In this document: piece by piece, positions 1 to 11,640 of the stretch
How positions within the stretch are numbered: position 1 is the first letter of the stretch
Layout of the letters: each line of letters opens with the position of its first letter
Source of the DNA: Polymyxa betae
Lineage: Eukaryota; Endomyxa; Phytomyxea; Plasmodiophorida; Plasmodiophoridae
Assembly (NCBI GenBank): GCA_003693705.1
Contig: RBZT01000435.1
Coordinates: forward strand, 124,001 to 188,000
DNA length: 64,000 nucleotides
Direction: 5' to 3'
Translations under genes and position numbers: made by a program
The notes under the pieces: model-generated
The model's input: the letters and a program-made list of their open reading frames with translations, nothing else
What the model was told of the DNA's origin: nothing
Databases searched by the model: none

Positions 1-2439
1 TTCCATCGGCGTCTTCGACCGCAGATATCTCTGCGATGGACCACGAACACGCCATCATCGGACGCCCGCCACGACCTCTACCACGAGATCGGGACGCTGA
101 CCGCCTCGTTCCACGACTGCCAGAAACAGCTCGCGTCCGTCCAGTATACAGCCCGCCTCAATCCGCACAGCGTTCGCGTTCGAGAGCGCGCTGATCGCAC
201 CCAGCAGGAGATGGAGCGCGTCCATGACCAATTCCAAATGCTACTGCAACGAGAAGCTCATAAGAGCGTGACCGGCGCCGAGATCGTCTTCAACGGCTAC
301 AGGCAGCTATTCCAGGCTCGAACATGGCACTATAACGTCCTCATGGATGCCCTGCTGCGTCATTCGCCGGGCCAGTGCGACGCCATGCTCCAGCGCCTGG
401 ACCAGGACGGGACCGAGCCCGACGTCGAGTTCTTCAATCTGTGGCTGCGGGCGGCGTTGAAGACTCGCGCCAACCTCGACGAAGTCAGGCGCGTCCTGGA
501 CGAAATGCAGCGTCGCGGCGTCGACGCCGATCGCTACACGCAGTCGACGATGCTGGAAATCCTGTCCCATAATCGTCAGCTGGAGCTCGTCAATGAGACC
601 TTGGACAGCATGATCCGCGAGTCGCTGGCGCCGACGCCGGCGGCGCTGGCGCGCGTCCTGTGGCTGTACGGCGAGGTCGGCGATGTGGAGCGCGGCGATG
701 CGATTCGTGATTCGTTGCTGTCGGCGCCGGGACAGACGTATTCGTTGCAGATCTGGACGGCGATTATGCGATACACTATACAGAGAGGGCAGCTGGATGT
801 TGCAGAGAGGATCTGGGACGAAATGGATCAACAAGATACACGACCTGCTCCGGATGTATTCGATTCATATGTTGGCATATTGCTGGATAACAAGCAGCAG
901 AGATTATCGTGGGCGGAAAGGCGTCGCCGGCTGAGAAAGTTGCTGGGTCGGGCTGCGAAAGGATTCGTTCGATTATCGCTGCGTCCGGTTCTGCCGATTC
1001 TGCCACAGATCATACAAGACTATATTCATGATCAGGACGTCCTGACCATGTTATTCGAGGCGGTGGCACAGTCGAATTTCACAGCAAAGGTTGGCGTCCA
1101 GGCGTCGTTCTGCGATTGGTTCCATAAGACTGGCGATCTCGAGACATTGAAGGTTGTGATGGAGACGATGGAGAAGGTCGGACTTAGTGCTCAATCGCTC
1201 GGTCATACAATCGTACGGAAATGTGTTGATACCAAGCCCAGTTTATGCCTGAAAGTAACCCGGTTCATGGCTGGACGAGGTATCCCTGTTTATCGCGAAT
1301 CATTGGCCAGTATCGCGTTCGCCGGTGCCATCCGCGGCGATCTCGAGATCTGTGACCAGGTCCGCCAATTGATCGAGGAACTCGGCATGACGCCAACCGA
1401 ACCGTTGCTGAACGCTCATTTAAACACTGCGATCCAATCAAACTGCATGCAGCGTATCGACGAGCTGTTCGCAGAATCCCGTCAGCTCGGATTCACATTA
1501 CAGCCAGAGAACGCTCAATACTTGTTGGTGGCGCTCTCAAACCGCGGTGACCTCGATGCCTGCACGTACCTCTTCGACATGTTGAAGTGCGACGGGACCC
1601 GCGTCCCGACCGCTGTCGAGTACGACAGCCTGATCGCGGTTATCGTCAAGAGCGGCGATCCGCTGCGCGCTTTGGGGTTGGTTCGCGAGATGTGTTCGCA
1701 TGGGCTTTCGCCGTCTTACTCGCTCCTGCACGATGTCATTAATTCGTTCGTGCAGCGCGGCCTGTTGGATGATGCTTTACATCTTGTCGAGAGCCTGCCC
1801 CGGGGCAAGCTTACCGATTTCGCAACGACCTGCAGCAACTTGATCACGTTGCTGGCGCATCGCGGCGAACTCGAACGCTGCGAACGAGTCTGTGTCCTGC
1901 TGGAAGAGGCTGGCGGGTTCCCGAAAATCAGCGCCATGAATGCCCTCATCATTGCATTCGGCAACAACGGCATGGTGGACATGGCTGAGAAACTCTTTTC
2001 AATGGTCATGCAGAGGCAACCGTCAGCAAAGGCGTCGCAATCGTCGCACAATTCGTTTCTGGCCGTATTGGCGCGAAATGCACTGTTCGACCAATGCGGC
2101 AAGCTGATCGCCGAGATGGTATCTAAGGATATCCCGATCGAGCTGTTCGCTTTCCGGCAGCTGGTGTCGTCGTTCGCGTTCCGAGGGCGATTTGATGAGT
2201 GCGAATCTGCTTATGCTCATTTCAGCGGCGCGTATGATAGCAAGTTGGATAGTGTGTTCAGCTGGTTGGCAACCCCATATGCCCGAGCTAACGCCTTGGA
2301 TCGCCTTCGTTCATTCGCCAAGAAAGTTGCAAGAAGTCAGGACCAGGAACGACTTTTTTTAACGCGCATCGATGAAGTTCAGAGACAAACGAAAGAGAAA
2401 GCAACCGCGTTAAAAAGCAGTCGATCTTCTCGTCTATAA
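1..2439 (+). CDS. Pentatricopeptide repeat (PPR) protein, 5' end missing
   Basis: The reading frame is open from base 1 to the stop at 2437-2439, so the gene starts left of the window. The first in-window ATG (211) is probably internal. The roughly 740 residues after it are almost wholly helical pairs of about 35 residues with PPR-type signatures such as YNVLMDALL, FNLWLRAALK, YDSLIAVIVKSGD and MNALIIAFGNNG. PPR proteins bind single-stranded RNA, one base per repeat, usually in mitochondria or plastids to support RNA processing or translation. The target peptide, if any, would lie off the left edge. No DYW or SMR domain is visible at the C terminus, which ends in a short basic tail. No intron is needed in the visible part, unlike most genes here. 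Family assignment is firm; the RNA target is unknown. Confidence 0.85.
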   Translation, partial: FHRRLRPQISLRWTTNTPSSDARHDLYHEIGTLTASFHDCQKQLASVQYTARLNPHSVRVRERADRTQQEMERVHDQFQMLLQREAHKSVTGAEIVFNGYRQLFQARTWHYNVLMDALLRHSPGQCDAMLQRLDQDGTEPDVEFFNLWLRAALKTRANLDEVRRVLDEMQRRGVDADRYTQSTMLEILSHNRQLELVNETLDSMIRESLAPTPAALARVLWLYGEVGDVERGDAIRDSLLSAPGQTYSLQIWTAIMRYTIQRGQLDVAERIWDEMDQQDTRPAPDVFDSYVGILLDNKQQRLSWAERRRRLRKLLGRAAKGFVRLSLRPVLPILPQIIQDYIHDQDVLTMLFEAVAQSNFTAKVGVQASFCDWFHKTGDLETLKVVMETMEKVGLSAQSLGHTIVRKCVDTKPSLCLKVTRFMAGRGIPVYRESLASIAFAGAIRGDLEICDQVRQLIEELGMTPTEPLLNAHLNTAIQSNCMQRIDELFAESRQLGFTLQPENAQYLLVALSNRGDLDACTYLFDMLKCDGTRVPTAVEYDSLIAVIVKSGDPLRALGLVREMCSHGLSPSYSLLHDVINSFVQRGLLDDALHLVESLPRGKLTDFATTCSNLITLLAHRGELERCERVCVLLEEAGGFPKISAMNALIIAFGNNGMVDMAEKLFSMVMQRQPSAKASQSSHNSFLAVLARNALFDQCGKLIAEMVSKDIPIELFAFRQLVSSFAFRGRFDECESAYAHFSGAYDSKLDSVFSWLATPYARANALDRLRSFAKKVARSQDQERLFLTRIDEVQRQTKEKATALKSSRSSRL

Positions 2440-2529
2440 ATATATTTATAATGAATCTATGGTTTGAAACTGCTGTACAGTAAATGAAACTATGAGAATC
2501 TTTTATCTGTTTTGCGACTCCTACCTTCC

Positions 2530-3419
2530 ATGTCTGCTCTTCAACATGACTCAACCAACACGCGTTTCCAGTACGGCAACGAAGGCACGCGGCCCGAGTT
2601 TCGCTTCATTGTTCAACCGTAAACATGATCGCGGGAGGTGCTACTGATATCCATCAACGAGGGTCTCGTCGCCCTGATGGACCCCCATCCTTTGGTTCCA
2701 GGTCTTTCGAAAGCGACCCGGATAAAGTACACGCACGAACAAGGCGCCCATCTATGTCGATATTCCAGACCGGATCAACGGTTACTTTTGCAGCTATTGG
2801 TGCAGTATTGCTACTGATTCTAATTGGAGCCGTCATAATGATTTCCGATACCCGCGGGGATCAGTACCGAGTCGATGAGCGTACACCACTTGTTCCTGGA
2901 CCAAAAGCTAAAAAAATCGTGGAGGAAGCACTGAAGAAGAAAATAAGCGACGAAAGCGCTGAAGAATACGCACAACGAGTTCGTGAAAGATACTTGAACA
3001 GAATCGCCAAATTACGGGAAGAAGAAATGAAGAAATTAGCAGAAGATGCAGCGAAGAACGAACAACTTGAGCCGGAAGCTGCTCAAGAACCGCCGACTGA
3101 ACAAGTACATCAAGCACAACAAGCACAACCTCCTCAACCGCAGGCAGTACCTGCTGAGCCTGTACCCCAAGCTCAACCGCCCCATAATTCTTTGGAGGAA
3201 AGCTTAAGAGCCATTCATGAACAGCTTGCTAGACTTCAAGCAGGGTTCCTACAGAAACAGGTTGAGCAACAAACGTCACCATCACCTCCTCCAAGCTTAT
3301 CAGCACAGGAGGTACAACGACAGTCTGAACTCCAAGAGCTTGCCAGGAAAATGAATGAGCTGAGAGCACAAAGTGCTGCTCTCGAGGCTATGATCGAAGA
3401 AGCCAAAAACAAGCAATAA
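2530..3419 (+). CDS. Single-pass membrane protein with charged coiled-coil tail
   Basis: Two exons, 2530..2618 and 2702..3419, joined by a GT..AG intron of 83 nt, give 268 residues. A short polar N-terminal region is followed by one strong hydrophobic segment (about residues 57-77, IGAVLLLILIG core). After it comes a long Lys/Glu-rich helical stretch, a Pro/Gln-rich linker (around PPQPQAVPAEPVPQAQPP) and a final predicted coiled coil. This suggests a type II or signal-anchor membrane protein with a coiled-coil domain. I do not recognise the family. An ATG at 2755 would give a shorter protein that begins just before the membrane segment, so the first exon is a moderately confident choice. Confidence 0.6.
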
Positions 3420-3603
3420 TTGCAAACCGGATATCGTGAGAATAAATTGATATATATCGAAGCATGTCGCTGTATAATCATCAGTTAGCAGTCAGATAAA
3501 GTGAGGATATCGTTCATTGAAGATCCAGCTTTTGACAGTACTGTCTTGCGAACAACTGCAAACAGAGACGTTAACAACTGGCTGAGACAGACACTCGCGG
3601 TCT

Positions 3604-5884
3604 CTACCTAAGTAGAAGCGACTGCGCCTTACACCATCTGGCACTAAAAACTGCACCTTTATGTCCAGGCAACCTTTGAACTAGTTCTCCGCTCTCAACA
3701 TCCCAGATATATACTTTTCCGTCATCTGAACCACCAAACACCAAGGCCTGTGAAAACTTGTCAATTCCATTAATATTATTTCCCATTGGAGCAGTTTACA
3801 TGGTTGGGACCGAAGGCTGCCCTAACAAAATTTTTACTGGTATTTTGATGGCCTTTTAGCCTTTGGAATGGTCTACCAACACGAACATCCCATAAACGGT
3901 TGCTATTATCTTTTGAGCAACTCAATAATTGAGTGCCAGACGCGTTCATCTGAACAGAGGTGACTTCGCCCAACAGCAAGCTGTATGTTTTTACGCAGAC
4001 TCCACTAACAACATCCCAAAACTTAATCGTATTGTCCTATCAATATACTCTGAATGAACTATCTGTCTAATATCCACAGCGAGATACTTTGGAGCCGGTT
4101 ACAACCAAATTGCCCCGTGGATTGAACACGACTGAAGCAACGGATGACTGGTGATCACGAAAGGTAACGACGTTAACTCCTTTCTCAATATCATATAATC
4201 GAGCAAGTTTGTCGTAGCCACCCGTCACTACGTGCGTCTAAACAAGGTTAAAACAGTAAACAGAAGTAAATCACATACGGTACCTGAGCTGGATGAAACT
4301 TGACTGAATAGACATCACCCCCGTGACCTCTCAAAGTAGTTAGGCAACCGATACTAGAAGGTTCATCAGAAGTAACGGCAGTGTCAGAGAGGTCGGTGCT
4401 CCATACCTGATCATCAATGTTAACTCTAAGAATCTGCCGGTTTTATGAACTCAAACCCTGACGCTGGAGTCGCCTGAGCACGACGCAACCATACTGCCAG
4501 AAGTATTGCTTGCAACATCCCATACTCGAGAGGTATGCCCAGTCCAAGTCCTGAGAAAGTATTTAATGACAGAACGAACAGAACGTAAAATGCAGACACA
4601 AGATACCTAAGGCATTGCCCAGAGCCAGTATCCCAAAGCCTAACTGTATTATCGCTCGAACCCGAAACAATTTGTAACCCCTCTTCGCCCACAAATTCAA
4701 CTCCTTTGACATTGTTTGTATGGCCAGAGAAAGTTCTCAGCACAACCTGGTGATAATATCAATGATTGCTGTCACATAAACGAAAGACTAACGTTGGGCA
4801 GGATAAAATTGCAATGATCAGAAAGCAAACTGATAACAGGGGTTTTGAGTTTCGGATGATACCGAGAAAACTCAATTTGGTACGCAACAGCTTGCTGAAT
4901 AACTGTTAAGTAAATGGGAGTTGCCTCAACCAGAGGAAAACCTGAAGCAGTTCTACAAGACGTCCTGATGGAACATCATCGCAACCTGTAATCAATGTAA
5001 GAACTTAACGCTGAAGTAACGCAAGTAATACAATCTACTTCGGATACTGTCAATATCATTCTGCAAAATTGCTTCAAATTGGCTGGCCAATTTCTCTCTG
5101 GAACACGATGAAGATATCTCAGGTATCCATATGTTTCAAACTGACCTTGATGCTGCTACTCCTAGCCAATCTTTGAAAGAAGCAGCTTCTTGGACAGAGC
5201 GGCACGTCAAAAGATAGCATAAGTCCTGGAACTCAGTAGGATCTGCCGTGGCTTCAAACGGTTTTAGATACTTATTTAGAAATGCAAACGCCTAAAAACA
5301 ACGTACTTGATATTTAGCAATAAGAATAAACTGAAATCAACCTTTTGCGTTTCCTGCTTATCTATGAGTTCAAGGTAGCTTTGCTTATATGTAGCATACA
5401 ATAGACATTTATGCAGAGCTAAAGGGATTTTCGAACACAAGTTTTCGACCTCGGCCCCTAATGCTGATTTTCAACGATCAGTATTTTGTGCGGAAATTGA
5501 ATACATTCTCCTGCAGTAATCGCGGCTTGAAGTTTTTTGATCCTGTTGCGACGCTGCAGTCCTTCCGAGATCTTTATATTCGCTTCGTCTTGAACAGTCA
5601 GCATCGATGAAAGGTAACCCTCGTCGCGAAGATACTGAATAATCAGTCGTGTTATATCCTGAATGATATTAATAGCCCAAGCTTCAGAAAACGGCATAGC
5701 TTACTCTTCTTATCCTGACATCCTCAGGATCGAACGTTTCATTTTTCGGATCGATTCGTTTGCGTCGCAAATCGACCTGCACGAGTCCAGCAGCCACCGC
5801 ATCGAACCTAGAAGCTCAGCTCGAAAAGCAGCTCTTTAGAAAGTCGCCTCTAACGTACGATAGCTGCTTCTCAGAATGACTCAT
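3604..5884 (-). CDS. LisH-CTLH-WD40 repeat protein
   Basis: Fourteen exons, with all introns 46-62 nt, read from ATG 5884 to the stop at 3604 and give about 542 residues. A LisH-like segment (DITRLIIQYLRDEGYLSS) follows a 43-residue leader. Next is a CTLH-like helical region (GEWAEVENLCSK, FKDWLGVAASREKL, QAVAYQIEFSRYHPK) and then about seven WD40 repeats, with clear GH..D..W(D) units such as FSGHTNNVKGVEF, SGSSDNTVRLWD and GSDDGKVYIWD. The architecture resembles the WDR26/SMU1-type scaffolds, and a protein of this layout is common in plants and protists, but I cannot fix an orthologue. Such proteins are usually adaptors in large complexes. It is divergent to MOG1, sharing a promoter region of about 160 bp. 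Start choice: the first exon is only 26 nt and ends at a perfect GTACGT donor. Confidence 0.88.
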
Positions 5885-6044
5885 GAAGGCACTCCCGTCA
5901 AAGGGAACCAAACAAAGTGGAGGTGAACGAATGTTGGGGGCAGATCTTTCGCAGTTGCTTGGTAACAAAAACAGCGCTGGGACCTGGACTGATTTCATCC
6001 CATCTCCGTCGTCCGATCTCAGTGTATCAATTTGCCTTCCTGTG
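5885..6044. promoter_or_regulatory. Shared bidirectional promoter region
   Basis: This is the only sequence between the start of the WD40 gene (minus) and MOG1 (plus), so it must hold the promoters of both. No TATA box or other clear element is visible. Open frames run through it on both strands, which could extend either protein N-terminally, but neither extension resembles its family. Confidence 0.4.
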
Positions 6045-6635
6045 ATGAATGTCATTGAGCGCAACCTCTATGGAGGTGCCATGAGCGTCTCGGTGCCTTC
6101 GCTATGTGCCGATATTGGCCAGTTCCGTCAGGTACCTGACAACCAGGAGGTATTTGCTGATGCAAATAGTGACCAGAGCGTGATAGTCGAGATCAATGAA
6201 GTCCTCCCGACTGCTGACGCTCAGTGTGCCAGGTTTGTTTTTTAGCGGTCGGTTACGAATTTGTTGTCAATCGATGACAGGGAGCATTTCGAAGAGCTTG
6301 CTGAATGTAACAGTGCATCGGAATCGACAATCTTAGAGCAAGGTGAGATGCATACATGTCAAGGCGAGATTGCATATTTCGTAAACGGCAGACAAAGAAT
6401 CACCAAATTCAGGGATACCGAATCGCAAGCGAATCTAGTCGATATCTGGCTGTTCGTTATACGGCTTCGTGAGCATGAAGCCGATGTTGTTTTGACGCTG
6501 AATTCACCTTTGACAATCGCACCACACAGCTCAAGCAGTCATTGTCTGCCAACTGATTCGGCTCGGAATCGTGAACTTGCCAGCCACATAATCTCCTCGT
6601 TTAAGATTAACAATCTCAGGCTACTTTTCAGCTAA
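6045..6635 (+). CDS. MOG1: MOG1/RANGRF, Ran-binding nuclear import factor
   Basis: Two exons, 6045..6232 and 6281..6635, separated by a 48 nt intron, give 180 residues, the usual MOG1 size. The conserved start is present as NLYGGAMSVSVP, followed by the signature PDNQEVFAD and DQSVIVEINE. The C-terminal half carries the expected GQ-like core and VLTLNSP. MOG1 binds Ran, promotes nucleotide release and supports nuclear protein import. An in-frame ATG at 5883 would add 54 residues with no counterpart in the family, so I chose the ATG at 6045, directly before the conserved block. Identification rests on matching blocks along the whole length. Confidence 0.9.
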
Positions 6636-6923
6636 CCTCTGTCTTGACTAAATTATTGGATTTTACTACATGCACGTTACTTATTGATCTCTCCATATGC
6701 TTTCTGGTGACAATTTGTGCATCTATTGAATATAAATACATGCTTTTACACTGTTATATATACCTAAACCTTTGTTAAGAAACGCCCCAAAATATAAAAC
6801 AGTGCAGTGATTGCGGAGTGCGATTGGCTCTTAAATTTCATCAGCTGTTTTCTTCAGCAGGGCACTCTCTTTGCAGAGCGTCTATATCTGTACTGCTTTT
6901 GCAGATAGGTACAGGACGCTGCA
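6636..6923. promoter_or_regulatory. Intergenic region upstream of SPT5
   Basis: About 290 bases lie between the MOG1 stop and the SPT5 start. The first half is AT-rich and contains TATATATAC around 6756, which could be a MOG1 3' end or a promoter element for SPT5. I see no open frame or RNA gene in it. Confidence 0.3.
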
Positions 6924-9900
6924 ATGGATAGCGACCGCGATGTCCGGTCAAGCGACGCCGAGGACGTTCGTCATATCGATTTGCACATCCGGCAATGTCT
7001 GATTGGACTTAGGGCGCCAGCGATGAATCGTTTTCGGACGCTAGCTCCGATGTCAAGATGCCAGCGACAAGGCACAGGCCTATAGCGACCAAACGTCCCG
7101 CTACGACAGCGTCGAAACGACCCCGAGTGACCGCTTCGAAGATGCCTGTCGCTTCAAAGCGACCGGCAGCCTCCAAGCGGCCAGCAATGGCGTCGAAAAG
7201 GCCTGCTAGTAAGAAAATGCCAAGTAAAAGGCCTGTAGCACATGATTCAAGTGATGACGAGGAAGAAGATAAGGTTCGATACGAACTGTTTTCCTTACGC
7301 TCGCATTTACCAGTTGCAGGATTTCTCCGAGGAAGAAGACGAAGAAGAAGAAGAGGAGGAGGAAGAAGAGGACGAAGAATCGGAGGACAGTGGACCTCCC
7401 GCTAAGCGAAAGAAAGGAGGAAGCTCAAGGTGCATTTGTATGTTGTACAGCCGAGCTATTCGTTGACTGATGCCAGGTCGAAATTCATTGACGATGCGGC
7501 CGATGTTGACCTCGATGCCGATGAGGATGATGACGAGGAGGAAGCCGGTGTCAAGCAACTGGAGAGTGAATTGGCGCAGCGAAGGGTAGAAGAGGTTCGG
7601 CAAATTTTCTTCATTTCGAAGCCCTTTTTGCTCATTCTCATCTTGTTGATTGATTACAGAGAGAACGAGAAGCGGCGAAACGACGAAGCGCTTTGCAACT
7701 CGACCCAGATGCCGAGGCCGAAGAAATGCGGCGTCTAGCTAAAGATGTAAGATAACCTTGGATTTTTCCTTTGGTTTTCTGATTTATTTGTAGGTTGCTC
7801 ATCGATATGGAGCGAATGAATACGACGAGGATGATGATGATGATGAAGATTTGGATGAAGAAGATGATGGGGATGACTATCAGGTTGGTGATTTCGAATT
7901 CTTCGTTCCTTTTTTCTTACTGAAGAACTAGCAACAACGGCCTGCTGCCCCAGTTCATCGTCGTCGCGCTAGTGCAAATCAGGTTGTTAATCCTCTCCCC
8001 TCAATTCGGGACCCGAAACTTTGGCTGCTTCGCTGTAAACCGGGAACTGAACAGAACGTTGTCTGCGATCTCATGAATAGGTCCTGCGTGTTCTCGAAAT
8101 TTTCACCGATGTTTATTGTCGCTTCTGACTAGGTCATACATTCGAGCATCCACCCAAGATGCATTGTTCATTAAGACCGCCTTCACCACGAATGTCGGTT
8201 CTGGTTATCTCTATATTGAAGCAGAAAAAGAGGTTCACGTTCAGAAAGCGATTGCCAATGTGCGCTTCGTGAATCAGAAAAAGATCACGTTGGTGCCGAT
8301 CAAAGAGATGGTTCAGGCTATTACCATTCAGAAGAAGAAGGTCGTGTTAGCTCTGATTATGTGTCGCCGTCGCGCCAACTTCGCTGTCAGGTTTCTGTGA
8401 AGCGAGGTGATTGGGTTCGGCTAAAGCGCGGTATCTACAAAGGCGACCTGGCTCAAGTCGTTATGACCGCCGATCAGGGCACACAGATTACGGTGAAGAT
8501 CATACCACGAATCGATTATACCAAATTGGGCAACGAAGACAAGCCAGGTTGGTTTATCCGTCTCATTCCTCGTCTGTAACGTTTATTCCTATCTAGCTCA
8601 TTTCACACCGAAGACCCGGCCGGCTGCTCGACTTCTGAATCCGGCTGAATTACGCGAGATGGGTGAATATCTCGAACGAAGGCAGGAACCTATCACCGGC
8701 GCCAACTGCATTTTATTCAATAACAATTTCTACAAGAACGGCTTTTTGTACAAAACTATGCGGGTTGTTTGCGTTTTTAGCATCATTGTCAACCTCACTG
8801 TTTTTGCAGATCAGTAATGTTGTTGTTGATGGTGTTGGAGCGACTCTTTCAGAAGTGGAAAAATTCCAACAGCGCATCGCCGATAGTGATGACGAGGCAG
8901 ACGACCAAGAGCAGGATTTGGATCTCTTGGAAGCCTGCAGGGTAGTTCTGTTTGTCGCTTGTTACAGATTTGATTGATTGTTTGTCATGCCCAGACGGTG
9001 TCGGCTGCAGCTCAGGAATACGGGCCTCGATTTGCCAAAGGCAACAGCGTCAAGGTGATCCTGGGCGATTTGAAACATTTAACTGGTGTCGTCCTCAGTA
9101 TTGTCGATGACAAAGTGACAATGATGCCGGCCCATGAGGTAGATTGGCTCCTCCTTGGTACCGTTCTTCTTTAAAGCGTATGTCTGTTAGGATTTACATG
9201 AGCCGATTACCTTCCCTCAGTCGGATCTCAGAAAGTATTTTAAACTTGGTGATCACGTCAAGGTAATATCTCTGTGCGAACATTTCTCTTTGTTTACAGC
9301 TGTGAAGGTGATTCGTGGCGAGTACAAAGACGAAACTGGTCTCATTGTCCGTGTTGAAGACGATGAAGACGTTATTGTACGCAAAACGTTCAGTCAATCG
9401 CTGAAACTGTTTCTCATTCTCTAAACCAGGTCGTATTTTCCGATATCAGCGCTCGGGAGATGCGAGTTTTTGCAGTTGATGTGATCGAATCATCCGAAGT
9501 AACGTTCAGTTTAGGTTTAGTGACTGCAGACATTGACAGGCATGTCAGGTTTCTTCTGGAAGAGACACATTAGGGAACTACGAATTGCACGACCTGGTTA
9601 GCGTTCGTGACTCGGTCGGAGTCATCATCAAGATTGATATCGGTTCTGTTCAAGTTCTTGATACGAAGGTGTGTAGGCGATTGTTCTGGGTTTTCCCTGT
9701 TTGATTATGTATTAGGGTGTGATAATGACCGTTCGCCTGCAAGACATCGGCAGACGGCGAAACAATCGTGCTTCCGTTGCTTTGGATGCGAACAGCAGAC
9801 AGATTGCTGCTGGAGATGCAGTCAAAGTCGTCCCCAATGCTGGATCGCATTATTCGGGTGTATCGGGAACTGTACTGCACGTATTCAGGTCGTTTGTGTT

Positions 9901-11295
9901 TGTCCGATCGCGAGAGGTGAGCGTTCCCTGATGTTCAACTGATGCTTACATTTAATCGCTTTAGGTGCCCGATAACGGCGGCATTTTCGTGGTTCGAGCT
10001 CGTTCCATCAGTTTGGTTGGCGAGCATCAGTTCTACGGTGACGGGCACGGACGCTCCAATACCACTTCGACACAAAAACCCGGTAGTGTATTTAAAAGTT
10101 GTGTTCAGCCTCATATAATGGAGTTCATGATCAGGTGCTACTGTATTACCGGCATTTACTCGTGGTCGCCGTCCTCAGTCACATCCGCTGTTAAGCGAAA
10201 CAGTTGTGATCAAGAGCGGTCCGCATAAAGGGTTGCTTGGTATTGTCAAAGACGCCAGCGATTCTTGCGTTCGTGTGGAATTACATTCAGTCTCGAAAAC
10301 CGTCAATGTCCCCATCGGCAACGTGGCGGTCCGAACCAGCACTGCTTATGGTGCCAGGTATTTCGTACTATGCTTTCGTGTTTCGCTTGACACTGATATG
10401 CTCTAAGTCAACCTATGTCGTACTCTGGTGCACAAACGCCGTTGGTCGGTGGAGCTACGCCTGCATGGAATTCCGGTGCGCGAACGCCTATGCATGCTGG
10501 TGCGATGACGCCGATGCATTCGTCGCACACTCCATCAAACGATTCCGCATGGAATGCTAATGCGCCTATGACGCCGATCCACACTGCCACGCCATCCGTC
10601 GTAACTCCATCAGCAGGCGGATGGGACGACAGCAATTCCGGTTGGGGTGATTCCAACTGGGGCCAGACCGCCCAGACGCCGCGAACACCATCAGCTGTCC
10701 CGGTCACTCCATATGACGGCAGTAACTGGGGCGCACCAGGTAATAATAGACCTTCTCCATTCGATCGTAGGACTTAATATTTGAAGCGACACCTGCCGAT
10801 CCGACCACCCCGCATACTCCAGCGACTCCATACACAACCAATGCGATGGTGTATACGCCTGAGCCACATACACCATATACACCGTTGTCGGCTTCATATG
10901 CGACGCCAACGACTCCTAATCCATCGACACCAACTCCATACACACCGAAGTCACCAGCGCCAATGTCAGCTGGTGGCGTTTCCGTTGCCATACCGAAGGA
11001 TTGGGTTGAACCCGGCTTGGAGGTCATCATGTCGAACGGCATAACCGCTGTCGTTCAAGCAGTCAGCAATGGCATGGCGACGCTGTCTTCGAAAACCCAG
11101 ACGTTCGATAATGTTCCAGTACAAGATTTACTGCCGTCGACTCCGGCTAAGAACGATCGGTTAAAGATCATTGCCGGAGAAATCAAAGGACAGACTGGTA
11201 CTTTGTTGGGTGTTGATGGGACAGATGGTATTGTTAAGACAGTTTCGCTTGATATCAACATCATTGAGATGTCGAGTTTATGCCGGCTGCCTTAA
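6924..11295 (+). CDS. SPT5: Transcription elongation factor SPT5
   Basis: About 21 exons, with introns mostly 45-60 nt, read continuously from ATG 6924 to the stop at 11293. Order of parts: an acidic N terminus with a Lys/Pro/Ala-rich repeat stretch (KRPA and ASKRP units) and long Glu runs; an NGN domain (PKLWLLRCKPG ... SGYLYIEAE); several KOW motifs (VKRGDWVRLKRGIYKGDLAQV, GNSVKVILGD, ELHDLVSV, AGDAVKVVPNAG, IKSGPHKGLLGIV); and a C-terminal repeat region rich in TPMH, TPYTP and ATP units, followed by a final KOW-like unit. SPT5 pairs with SPT4, clamps RNA polymerase II and recruits elongation and capping factors. The Thr-Pro repeats are the expected CDK9 phosphorylation region. Confidence 0.95.
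10415..10975 (+). repeat. SPT5 C-terminal Thr-Pro repeat region
   Basis: The coding sequence contains many degenerate short repeats ending in Thr-Pro (GAQTP, GARTP, GAMTP, HTP, ATPYT, YTP). A 45 nt intron (about 10739-10790) splits the repeat region. This matches the CTR of SPT5, a phosphorylated tail. The repeat sequence is irregular compared with the fission yeast nonapeptide. Confidence 0.8.
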
Positions 11296-11408
11296 TTGCT
11301 CATTGATTATTCTTAATTAATTAAAGACCTTCATTAAATCCATTATATTTCAGCGATCGGACTATTGCCCTAAATTGGAATGTGGTAATTGTTGCAGAAA
11401 ACACTAAT

Positions 11409-11640
11409 TCAGAAGTAAATGGGGTCAACCGACACTCGCATGGAAAATGTAACATTTGGATCTGGATGTGTCCCATTTGATATGGTTCTGAAAGTGAAAG
11501 CAATTGAAGGTCTCAGCATTACCAGCAGGTTGAAAGCAGCTGGAGGAATGAATGATGAGACATAGCTTTCAAAGCAGACTCCGTTAGATATCTGCCAGGT
11601 CATTGCATCATCACCGCAGGGCAAATCAGTATTGGCCCAA
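11409..11640 (-). other. Open minus-strand frame downstream of the SNM1-like gene
   Basis: After the apparent stop of the SNM1-like gene (11641) the minus strand stays open in a neighbouring frame to 11409. The translation includes TDLPCGDDAMTWQISNGV and CFESYVSS. It could be a further exon of the nuclease gene or the end of another gene, but I could not find a convincing splice join. The same frame on its own has no clear start. Confidence 0.25.

Noticed and set aside
5883-6044. N-terminal extension of MOG1 from ATG 5883
   Set aside because: The added 54 residues match nothing in the MOG1 family and overlap the promoter and first exon of the divergent WD40 gene.
7058-7260. Possible CRISPR-like or tandem repeat array in the SPT5 5' region
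   Set aside because: The repeats are short Lys-Arg-Pro-Ala codons within coding sequence, in frame and irregular, with no spacers.
7260-7420. Long Ser-rich minus-strand frame
   Set aside because: It is the antisense of the Glu-rich acidic stretch of SPT5; GAA/GAG runs read as serine codons on the other strand.
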